Source: Clostridia bacterium
Lineage (GTDB): Bacteria > Bacillota > Clostridia > Christensenellales > UBA1242
NCBI GenBank assembly: GCA_017964105.1
Contig: JAGCSP010000073.1
Span: 1-5,050 of the forward strand
Reading direction: 5' to 3'
Length of the DNA: 5,050 nt
Program-made: the position numbers and the translations under genes
Shown here: in pieces, positions 1-5,050 of the stretch
How the letters are laid out: every line of letters begins with the position of its first letter
How positions within the stretch are numbered: the first letter of the stretch is position 1
Notes under the pieces: generated by a model
Told to the model about the DNA's origin: nothing
The model's input: only the letters and a program-made list of their open reading frames with translations
Database searches by the model: none

Positions 1-470
1 AAGAGTATTCCCTTAACTCTCACACACGTCATGATATCAATGGCGGCGTATCTGACAAAGGTTATGAAAACATAATGGTAAAATATGCAAAATGTTGCAA
101 TCCTTTGCCAGGCGACCAAATCATAGGCTACATTTCACGTGCAAAAGGTATAACAGTTCACAGGGCAGATTGTCCATCACTCGCAGAATGTGAGATTGAA
201 CGCTTAATAGAGTGCACATGGAATAGTGGTCAAAGTTCAATGATAGGATCCATTGTAATTATCACTCAAAACAATACTGGCGTGCTTTCAAAAATTTCCA
301 AAAAGATTAATGACTTAGGAATCAATATTGAAGGTATCTCATCTAAGAATAACTCAAATGCAACTACTACGATTAACTTGCAAATAAGCGTATCATCGCG
401 TGATGAACTAGAAGATTTGATTAATAAATTAAACAACTTCTCGTTTGTTATTGATATATTTAGAGTGTAG
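1..470 (+). CDS. rel: RelA/SpoT-family (p)ppGpp synthetase/hydrolase, C-terminal part (5' end outside window)
   Basis: The reading frame is open from base 3 to the TAG at 468-470 and gives the last 155 residues of a Rel protein. The first in-frame ATG (75) lies inside conserved domain sequence, so it is not the real start. Visible are the Cys-Cys/RIS domain (VKYAKCCNPLPGD, then IIGYISRAKGITVHRADCP, about residues 26-60 of the fragment) and a C-terminal ACT domain (from about GSIVIITQNNTGVLSKIS to the end). In long Rel proteins these domains contact the ribosome and tune the N-terminal synthetase and hydrolase domains, which make and degrade the alarmone (p)ppGpp during amino-acid starvation. 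The N-terminal catalytic and TGS domains lie upstream of the window, so whether both activities are intact cannot be judged. The C-terminus looks complete. hemZ starts 10 bases after the stop. Assignment to the Rel family is secure; calling it the bifunctional Rel rests on the usual single long Rel of Bacillota. Confidence 0.95.
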   Translation, partial: EYSLNSHTRHDINGGVSDKGYENIMVKYAKCCNPLPGDQIIGYISRAKGITVHRADCPSLAECEIERLIECTWNSGQSSMIGSIVIITQNNTGVLSKISKKINDLGINIEGISSKNNSNATTTINLQISVSSRDELEDLINKLNNFSFVIDIFRV

Positions 471-480
471 GAAGTGCGTC
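469..480 (+). promoter_or_regulatory. hemZ ribosome binding site overlapping the rel stop codon
   Basis: AGGAAG at 469-474 uses the last two bases of the rel TAG stop and stands 6 bases before ATG 481. This decides the hemZ start against the upstream TTG at 445. It also suggests that ribosomes finishing rel can reinitiate on hemZ (translational coupling, inferred). Confidence 0.75.
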
Positions 481-1899
481 ATGATTAGTTTAGTTACAAA
501 TGATGAAAAACTATATGATGAATTATTGCTTATTGTTAAATTATTTTACGATGAAAGTAGCATTCAATCGTTGAATTTAGAAATAGATCATAACTGTTCT
601 ATAAATGATGATATCATCACAAATAGTGTAAAAATCAGTGGACTTTTTGACAATAAACACACGCGTACAGACAAATTACTCGAATTTATGCAAAAAGACA
701 AGAAGTATAAATACCTTAAAAGATTTGCCAAATTAACATTATACGAAACATTATCTTTATCATTAAATAAAACACTTCCATGGGGTGCGCTTACAGGAAT
801 TAGACCAGCAAAATTATTGAGTGAATTGCAGGCAGAAGAGGGTAGTTTAATCAAGGCAACCAACAGGTTAATTAATGAATTTTACGTTTCAAAAGATAAG
901 GCAAACATTGCAAAACAAATAATATTAAACCAAGGCGGAATAACTAAAAACGATAAACTAGTTGACTTTTATGTTCATATTCCATTTTGCCCAACAAGAT
1001 GTAACTATTGCTCTTTTATTTCAAATGGTCTTGATATGTGTAATCATTTGCTAGAACCATATTTAGATGCATTAATTTATGACATTATCAAAACTAAAGA
1101 AATGCTCTCTAAAAATAATTATCTAGTTAAGACAGTTTACATTGGTGGTGGAACGCCAACAGTACTTAGTCCAGAACAATTAGATAGGTTGCTCAGTGCA
1201 ATTGGTTATAAGGTAAGCGAATTTACTGTGGAATCAGGCAGGCCAGATACAATCACAAAAGAAAAATTAGATGTTATGAAAAAGCATGGTGTGAGTCGAA
1301 TTTGCATAAATCCACAAACTTTTAGTAATAGAACTCTAAAGAATATTGTTAGAAATCATACAGCAGAGCAGGTAATAGATGCATACAAACTAGCATTACC
1401 TTACAATTTTGACATTAATATGGATTTAATTGCAGGTCTTGATGGCGAAAGTTTGGCCACATTTAAAAAGTCACTTAATACTACTATTGAAATGCATCCA
1501 ACTAACATTACTGTGCACACGCTATCAATCAAACGCGCATCAAGATTACATGAATTTGGTGGTGAAATATCTAGCGTAGAAGATACTGCAAAAATGGTGA
1601 ACTATGCCACAAAGAAATTGTATGAAAATGGATATAAGCCATATTATTTGTACAGACAAAAAAATATGGTGGGTAATTTGGAAAATATTGGATATTTTAG
1701 AGATGGTAAAGTAAATGTATTTAATATCGATAGTATGGAAGATATTGCAAGCATTGTGGCATGTGGCGCAGGAGCTGTAAGCAAACGTTATTACAGTAGT
1801 TTAGATCGCATTGAACGTTTTGGCGAATTGAAAAATATTAAAGAATACTGCTCACGTATTGATGAAATGATTGAGAAGAAGACTGATTTATTTAGTTAA
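481..1899 (+). CDS. hemZ: HemZ-type radical SAM protein (coproporphyrinogen dehydrogenase family)
   Basis: This 472-residue protein is close to the usual HemZ length of about 480-500. I chose ATG 481 because AGGAAG (469-474) sits 6 bases upstream; the frame is open further back to a TTG at 445, but that lies deep inside rel. Residues 1-150 form the HemZ-specific N-terminal region with the signature WGALTGIRPAKL (from W101). The radical SAM domain follows, with the [4Fe-4S]-binding CX3CX2C at C170, C174 and C177 in HIPFCPTRCNYCSF, the SAM-contacting GGGTPT (222-227), and ESGRPD (251-256), which is typical of HemZ. The C-terminal YRQKNMVGNLENIGY (from Y391) is also HemZ-like. The family is described as oxygen-independent conversion of coproporphyrinogen III to protoporphyrinogen IX in the cytosol. 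The residue two after the last cluster cysteine is Phe, as in the heme chaperone HemW, not Cys as in HemN, so the exact activity is uncertain. It is probably translated in coupling with rel. No clear terminator follows it. Confidence 0.93.
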   Translation: MISLVTNDEKLYDELLLIVKLFYDESSIQSLNLEIDHNCSINDDIITNSVKISGLFDNKHTRTDKLLEFMQKDKKYKYLKRFAKLTLYETLSLSLNKTLPWGALTGIRPAKLLSELQAEEGSLIKATNRLINEFYVSKDKANIAKQIILNQGGITKNDKLVDFYVHIPFCPTRCNYCSFISNGLDMCNHLLEPYLDALIYDIIKTKEMLSKNNYLVKTVYIGGGTPTVLSPEQLDRLLSAIGYKVSEFTVESGRPDTITKEKLDVMKKHGVSRICINPQTFSNRTLKNIVRNHTAEQVIDAYKLALPYNFDINMDLIAGLDGESLATFKKSLNTTIEMHPTNITVHTLSIKRASRLHEFGGEISSVEDTAKMVNYATKKLYENGYKPYYLYRQKNMVGNLENIGYFRDGKVNVFNIDSMEDIASIVACGAGAVSKRYYSSLDRIERFGELKNIKEYCSRIDEMIEKKTDLFS

Positions 1900-1931
1900 A
1901 TCAAAAACTAATGTTATTTTAAAAATAATAC

Positions 1932-1960
1932 TTTACATAAATAATTATTTATGTTAATAT
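1932..1960 (+). promoter_or_regulatory. Predicted housekeeping-sigma promoter for rpsO
   Basis: TTTACA (1932-1937, 5 of 6 to TTGACA) is followed by a 17-base spacer and TAATAT (1955-1960, 4 of 6 to TATAAT). A TG stands one base before the -10 (1952-1953), as in extended -10 promoters. Transcription would start near 1966-1968, giving a leader of about 90 nt, just ahead of the first leader stem. A second possible -10, TATACT (1958-1963), is closer to consensus but would need a 20-base spacer from this -35. The promoter is inferred from sequence only. Confidence 0.6.
1935..1954. repeat. Perfect 20-bp palindrome in the rpsO promoter spacer
   Basis: The half-site ACATAAATAA (1935-1944) is followed directly by its exact reverse complement (1945-1954). 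After one mismatched pair the symmetry continues for two more pairs (1932-1933 with 1956-1957). The palindrome fills the spacer and overlaps the last three bases of the -35, so it could be an operator for a dimeric regulator. It has only two G/C pairs and lies in very AT-rich DNA, so chance is a real alternative. It is not followed by a T-tract, so it is not a good terminator for hemZ. Confidence 0.5.
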
Positions 1961-1965
1961 ACTCG

Positions 1966-2056
1966 TGGTACCTTGGTGCTAGGGTTTACGCTTATCCTAT
2001 TGCAGCGGAATACTTGGTGCAAGGCGAATGAAAATAAAATAGGAGGAATTTAAGAC
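1966..2056 (+). promoter_or_regulatory. rpsO mRNA leader, candidate S15 autoregulatory RNA
   Basis: The leader between the predicted transcription start and the rpsO ATG is richer in G+C than its flanks and can fold. One form has CCTTG (1971-1975) paired with CAAGG (2020-2024), enclosing a 6-bp hairpin of TAGGGT (1980-1985) with ATCCTA (1994-1999), which contains one G.U next to G-C pairs. A competing form pairs TCCTATT (1995-2001) with AATAGGA (2038-2044), which covers most of the AGGAGG Shine-Dalgarno (2041-2046). The two forms cannot coexist. Leader RNAs bound by S15 that control rpsO are established in several phyla, including Bacillota. That this one works so, and which form S15 would favour, is inference from hand pairing. 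Confidence 0.55.
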
Positions 2057-2320
2057 ATGATTTCAAAAGAGAAAAAACAATCAGTTATCAAAGAATATGC
2101 TCGCACAGAAGGCGACACAGGTTCTTGCGAAGTACAAATTGCTATTCTTACAGAACGTATTAAAGAGTTGACAGCTCATTTAGTAGAAAACAAAAATGAC
2201 AATCACTCACGTCGTGGCTTAGCAAAGATGGTAGGTACACGTAAAAAATTATTAAAATATCTTGAAAATACCGATATTGAAAAGTACCGCGCTTTGAAAG
2301 CTAAATTAGGAATTAGATAA
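2057..2320 (+). CDS. rpsO: 30S ribosomal protein S15
   Basis: The 87-residue protein is of normal S15 length (about 89). S15 binds 16S rRNA at the three-way junction of helices 20-22 early in assembly of the 30S platform and takes part in an intersubunit bridge. The family signature is intact: EGDTGSCEVQIAILTERI (18-35), then LTAHLVENKNDNHSRRGL (38-55) with the rRNA-contacting H41, D48 and S51, and a C-terminal helix with RKKLLKYL. The start is set by AGGAGG at 2041-2046, 10 bases before the ATG. It appears to have its own promoter and a structured leader, and is followed within 5 bases by an intrinsic terminator. Its pairing with pnp downstream is conserved widely in bacteria, including E. 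coli and Bacillus. Nothing in it is unusual. Confidence 0.98.
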   Translation: MISKEKKQSVIKEYARTEGDTGSCEVQIAILTERIKELTAHLVENKNDNHSRRGLAKMVGTRKKLLKYLENTDIEKYRALKAKLGIR

Positions 2321-2324
2321 TTAG

Positions 2325-2353
2325 AAAGGGCGGCTAAAACAACCGCCTTTTTT
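2325..2353 (+). terminator. Intrinsic terminator/attenuator between rpsO and pnp
   Basis: A 9-bp stem AAAGGGCGG (2325-2333) pairs with CCGCCTTTT (2343-2351), with one G.T pair (2328-2348), five G-C pairs at the top and a 9-base loop. The 3' arm runs into TTTTTT (2348-2353). It begins just after the rpsO stop and ends 30 bases before pnp. Partial read-through would lower pnp relative to rpsO; the intergenic space holds no convincing complete promoter for pnp. The hairpin is seen directly; the attenuating role is inferred. Confidence 0.87.
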
Positions 2354-2383
2354 GATAATATTAGAAGTTTTAAGGAGAAAATA

Positions 2384-4474
2384 ATGGATAATTTTAAGAA
2401 ATTTACTACTAAAATAGGTGGTAAAGAAGTTAGTGTGGAAATTGGTCATTATGCTATGCAAGCAAATGGTCACTGCTTAGTACGCTGTGGCGAGACAGCA
2501 GTTATGGCAAATGTCTGCATGAACAAACAAGTAAAACCAGGTCAAGATTTTTTCCCACTTGGTGTGGATTATGATGAAAAAATGTATGCAGTAGGTAAGA
2601 TACCTGGTGGATTTAAAAAACGCGAAGGCAGGCCAACTGACCAAGCAATTTTAATTTCCAGACTTATTGATAGGCCATTACGCCCATTATTCCCAAAAGG
2701 AATGTTTAATGATGTTAGCGTAATTGTTACACCATTATCTGTAGATTATGATTGCCCACCAGAACCACTAGGAATGCTAGCAAGTTCTATTGCTTTAACA
2801 GTATCTGACATTCCATTTGCAGGTCCTACTGGTAGCGTTCAAGTTGCATACATTGATGGCAAATATATCATCAATCCAAATGCAGAAGAAATGGATAAAA
2901 GCTTAATTGACCTTAAAGTTGCAGGTACAAAAGATGCAATTCTTATGGTTGAAGCAGGCGCAAAAGAAGTTAGCGAAGAAGAAATGCTTCAAGCAATTTT
3001 ATTTGCTCATGAAGAAATCAAAAAACAAGTAGCATGGCAAGAGAAAATCGCTAAAGAATTAAAAGTAAAGAAAAACGAAGAAATTGAATATTACGTAATC
3101 CCAGAAGAATTAGAGCACGATGTAAAAGAATATGGCTTGCCACTTATTGAAGAAGTTATGAGCCATTTTGATCGTCACGAAAGAGATAGAGCAGAAGAAG
3201 AAGCAGACAAAAAAGTGCTTGAACATTTTGCAGAAAAATATCCAGATTCACAACGTCAAATCTTAGATGTTCTTTACAAAGTAAAGAAGCAAGTGATGCG
3301 TGCTAAGATTATTAATGATGGTGTTCGTCCAGATGGCCGTAAAGTAGACGAAATTCGTCCAATTTGGTGCGAAGTTGGTGTACTTCCAAGAGTACATGGT
3401 TCAGGTGTATTTACACGTGGTGAAACACAAGTTCTCACAACTTGCACACTTGGCTCACTTTCCGACATGCAAAAATTAGAAGGTCTTGACGATGAAGACG
3501 AAAAACGTTATATGCATCATTACAACTTCCCAGGTTATTCTACAGGTGAAGCAAAAATGTTAAAAAGTCCTGGCAGACGTGAAATTGGTCACGGTGCATT
3601 AGCAGAACGTTCATTACTTCCAGTGCTTCCTAGCGAAGAAGAATTTCCATACGCTATTAGAACTGTTAGCGAAGTATTATCATCAAATGGTTCAACTAGC
3701 CAAGCAAGTGTTTGCGGTAGCACTCTTGCTTTGATGCAAGCAGGTGTTCCTATCAAAGCTCCAGTAGCAGGTATTGCTATGGGTCTTATTAAAGATGAAG
3801 AGAGTGGAAAAGTTGTAGTTCTTAGTGATATTCAAGGTCTTGAAGATTTCCTTGGCGACATGGACTTCAAGGTAGCTGGTACAAAACAAGGTATTACAGC
3901 TATCCAAATGGATATTAAGATTAAAGGCATTGACGAAAAGATTTTGCGTGAAGCATTAAATCGTGCACGTATCGGTCGTTTCCACATACTAGATATTATG
4001 CATGATACAATTGCAGAGCCTGCAAAAGAACTTAGCCCATATGCTCCAAAGATTATCACATTTAATATTGATCCAGATAAGATTAAAGATGTTATCGGTT
4101 CTGGTGGCAAAACAATTAATAAGATAATTGAAGAAACAAATGGTGTGAAGATTGATATTACTGACGAAGGTCAAGTAATGGTTGCTGGCACAGACGTAGA
4201 AATGCTAGAAAAAGCAAAGAAGATTATTTTAGATATTGCTACAGACATTGAAGTAGGTAAAACATACACAGGCACAGTATCAAGAATTCTTCAATTTGGT
4301 GCATTTGTAACTCTTGGTTACGGCAAAGAGGGCATGATTCACATTTCCAAGTTATCCAAAAAACACGTTGAAAAAGTAGAAGATGTAGTAAATGTTGGTG
4401 ACATGGTAGAAGTAGAATGCATCAAAATTGAGCACGGCAAAGTAGATTTGCGTCTTCTTGCAAAGTTTGATTAA
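2384..4474 (+). CDS. pnp: Polyribonucleotide nucleotidyltransferase (PNPase)
   Basis: At 696 residues this is a full-length PNPase (family about 700-710). The enzyme degrades RNA 3'-to-5' by phosphorolysis, releasing nucleoside diphosphates, and can also add tails. It acts in the cytosol as a ring-shaped trimer, often within RNA-decay complexes. Domains in order: first RNase PH fold (about 10-210) with GKIPGGFKKREGRP (71-84) and the RNA-gripping basic loop; helical linker (about 215-305); second RNase PH fold (about 310-545) starting with RPDGR (315-319). Catalytic residues D488, D494 and K496, equivalent to E. coli D486, D492 and K494, lie in QGLEDFLGDMDFK. A KH domain (about 550-612) carries the GSGG loop (572-575), and an S1 domain (about 625-693) ends the protein. 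All key residues are present. ATG 2384 is supported by AAGGAG (2372-2377) 6 bases upstream. It is probably transcribed mainly by read-through from rpsO, and a strong terminator follows. Confidence 0.98.
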   Translation: MDNFKKFTTKIGGKEVSVEIGHYAMQANGHCLVRCGETAVMANVCMNKQVKPGQDFFPLGVDYDEKMYAVGKIPGGFKKREGRPTDQAILISRLIDRPLRPLFPKGMFNDVSVIVTPLSVDYDCPPEPLGMLASSIALTVSDIPFAGPTGSVQVAYIDGKYIINPNAEEMDKSLIDLKVAGTKDAILMVEAGAKEVSEEEMLQAILFAHEEIKKQVAWQEKIAKELKVKKNEEIEYYVIPEELEHDVKEYGLPLIEEVMSHFDRHERDRAEEEADKKVLEHFAEKYPDSQRQILDVLYKVKKQVMRAKIINDGVRPDGRKVDEIRPIWCEVGVLPRVHGSGVFTRGETQVLTTCTLGSLSDMQKLEGLDDEDEKRYMHHYNFPGYSTGEAKMLKSPGRREIGHGALAERSLLPVLPSEEEFPYAIRTVSEVLSSNGSTSQASVCGSTLALMQAGVPIKAPVAGIAMGLIKDEESGKVVVLSDIQGLEDFLGDMDFKVAGTKQGITAIQMDIKIKGIDEKILREALNRARIGRFHILDIMHDTIAEPAKELSPYAPKIITFNIDPDKIKDVIGSGGKTINKIIEETNGVKIDITDEGQVMVAGTDVEMLEKAKKIILDIATDIEVGKTYTGTVSRILQFGAFVTLGYGKEGMIHISKLSKKHVEKVEDVVNVGDMVEVECIKIEHGKVDLRLLAKFD

Positions 4475-4482
4475 TAATACTT

Positions 4483-4511
4483 AAAAAAGCTGCAAAAATG
4501 CAGCTTTTTTT
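4483..4511 (+). terminator. Strong intrinsic terminator after pnp
   Basis: AAAAAAGCTGCA (4483-4494) pairs perfectly with TGCAGCTTTTTT (4499-4510) around an AAAA loop, giving a 12-bp stem that ends in a T-tract (4505-4511), with more T-rich sequence to 4518. It starts 8 bases after the pnp stop and should end the rpsO-pnp transcript. The A/T arms make it partly bidirectional. It separates pnp from the deacetylase-like gene, which therefore likely needs its own promoter. Confidence 0.92.
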
Positions 4512-4516
4512 ATTTT

Positions 4517-4544
4517 TTGCATATTACTAAAATTTTAATAATAT
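4517..4544 (+). promoter_or_regulatory. Possible promoter very close to the start of the deacetylase-like gene
   Basis: TTGCAT (4517-4522) and TAATAT (4539-4544) are separated by 16 bases, directly after the pnp terminator. A start 6-8 bases beyond the -10 would fall near 4551, leaving about 6 nt before ATG 4557, which would make the mRNA almost leaderless. The region is so AT-rich that other -10 matches exist nearby, so the exact call is weak. Confidence 0.35.
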
Positions 4545-4560
4545 ATATATTGTAATATGC
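4519..4560. repeat. 9-bp inverted repeat spanning the start codon of the deacetylase-like gene
   Basis: GCATATTAC (4519-4527) and its exact reverse complement GTAATATGC (4552-4560) flank 24 bases of pure A/T except the repeat-adjacent bases; the right arm contains the ATG at 4557-4559. Inside lie the smaller palindromes AAAATTTT (4529-4536) and AATATATATATT (4540-4551). In an RNA starting upstream of 4519, the start codon would be in the stem. Confidence 0.55.
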
Positions 4561-5050
4561 GTAAAACAATAATTTCAAACATTATAATCATTTCAATATT
4601 AATCATGTTAGTGGCATTTACAAACATTTCATATGTTACTACATATTCTAGCACAAATAATATAGTTGTTTATCATGGCAACAAAGAATCAAACAATGCA
4701 TCTCTTATGGTTAATGTTTATTGGGGTAATGAATACATACCACAAATGCTAAAAATATTTAAAGATAACAATATTACCACAACATTTTTTGTTGGTGGCA
4801 CATGGGCAAATAAATACCCGGAGTTGCTTCAAGAAATTGCCCAAAATGGCCATGAAATTGCAAATCATGGATTCTTCCACAAAGATGGCAAAACTCTAAG
4901 TTATAAGGATAATTACGATGAAATTTGCACTACACATAAACTTGTAGAAAGCATACTGAATGTTCAAATGAATTTATTTGCTCCACCTAGTGGTTCATTT
5001 GGTAATAATACAATAGAGGCATGCAAAAATTTAGGTTATACACCTATAAT
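4557..5050 (+). CDS. Polysaccharide deacetylase-like (NodB-fold) protein, YlxY/PdaB type, 3' end outside window
   Basis: The frame is open from ATG 4557 to the window end (164 full codons); a stop at 4539-4541 leaves no earlier start. Residues 4-21 are a hydrophobic segment after a short basic N-terminus (MRKT), so it is a signal peptide or membrane anchor and the domain should lie outside the membrane. The NodB fold is visible from about residue 49: IKFKDNN-type helix, TTTFFVGGTWANKYPELLQEIAQNGHEIANHGFFH (about 74-108) with the motif-2 histidines H104 and H108, and APPSGSFG (142-149) in place of the usual RPPYG. The motif-1 TFDD is replaced by VNVYWG (52-57), so the catalytic base and the metal-binding aspartate are absent. 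From memory, YlxY-like proteins next to pnp show a similar NVxWG pattern, so this may be a family trait. Active enzymes of the fold remove acetyl groups from peptidoglycan or other polysaccharides; activity here is doubtful. No Shine-Dalgarno is visible. The gene position after pnp matches Bacillus ylxY. Confidence 0.85.
   Translation, partial: MRKTIISNIIIISILIMLVAFTNISYVTTYSSTNNIVVYHGNKESNNASLMVNVYWGNEYIPQMLKIFKDNNITTTFFVGGTWANKYPELLQEIAQNGHEIANHGFFHKDGKTLSYKDNYDEICTTHKLVESILNVQMNLFAPPSGSFGNNTIEACKNLGYTPI

Noticed and set aside
75..77. ATG at 75 as the start of a separate small CC-ACT domain protein
   Set aside because: The frame is open upstream to the window edge and the residues before this ATG continue a typical Rel sequence; no ribosome binding site precedes it.
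445..480. TTG at 445 as an upstream start for hemZ, adding 12 residues
   Set aside because: It lies inside the end of rel with no ribosome binding site, while ATG 481 has AGGAAG at good spacing and begins family-like sequence.
588..863. Minus-strand open frame of 91 codons inside hemZ
   Set aside because: It is antisense to a conserved coding region, shows no recognisable domain and has no ribosome binding site that I can see.
1911..1928. Possible hairpin TTATTTT/AAAATAA after hemZ as a terminator
   Set aside because: It is pure A/T, leaves almost no loop at full length and has no T-tract after it.
1958..1963. TATACT as the -10 of the rpsO promoter
   Set aside because: It matches the consensus well but needs a 20-base spacer from TTTACA, and no acceptable -35 is found at 16-18 bases. 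It is kept only as a lesser alternative.
3274..4174. Four minus-strand open frames inside pnp
   Set aside because: All lie antisense to conserved PNPase domains and overlap one another; they are a by-product of pnp codon composition.
4540..4551. AT dinucleotide run as a microsatellite or phase-variation tract
   Set aside because: Only about five AT units in an already AT-rich region; too short to support slippage-based switching.

Overview
The window is about 5 kb of AT-rich DNA (roughly one third G+C by eye). It reads as a conserved core-genome stretch of a low-GC Bacillota, most likely an anaerobic Clostridia-type organism. The support is a HemZ-type radical SAM protein, strong AGGAGG/AAGGAG ribosome binding sites, U-tract terminators, and the order rpsO - pnp - polysaccharide-deacetylase-like gene, which matches rpsO-pnpA-ylxY in Bacillus and relatives. 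The genus cannot be fixed from the sequence. All genes are on the + strand. There is no mobile element, CRISPR array, tRNA or rRNA gene.

Layout. Positions 1-470 hold the 3' end of a rel (RelA/SpoT) gene, covering its Cys-Cys (RIS/zinc-finger) and ACT regulatory domains. hemZ follows only 10 bases later (481-1899), and the ribosome binding site of hemZ overlaps the rel stop codon. The 157-base gap 1900-2056 carries a promoter whose spacer contains a perfect 20-bp palindrome, then a leader of about 90 nt before rpsO (2057-2320). An intrinsic terminator lies between rpsO and pnp (2384-4474), and a second strong one follows pnp. Finally a membrane-anchored NodB-fold protein of the YlxY/PdaB type begins at 4557 and runs off the window.

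How the genes work together. rel and hemZ look co-transcribed but have no obvious shared biochemistry: one handles (p)ppGpp, the other is a radical SAM protein of the coproporphyrinogen dehydrogenase/HemW superfamily. rpsO and pnp form the classical ribosome/RNA-decay pair, with an attenuator-like terminator between them that should lower pnp expression relative to rpsO.

The coding content is ordinary. The points worth a second look are regulatory: mutually exclusive pairings in the rpsO leader, one of which covers the Shine-Dalgarno; a short stretch of that leader resembling 16S rRNA; the palindrome in the rpsO promoter; and an inverted repeat over the start codon of the last gene, which has no Shine-Dalgarno and may be leaderless. 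The last gene also lacks the usual catalytic aspartates of NodB deacetylases. I found no evidence of a wholly new system.
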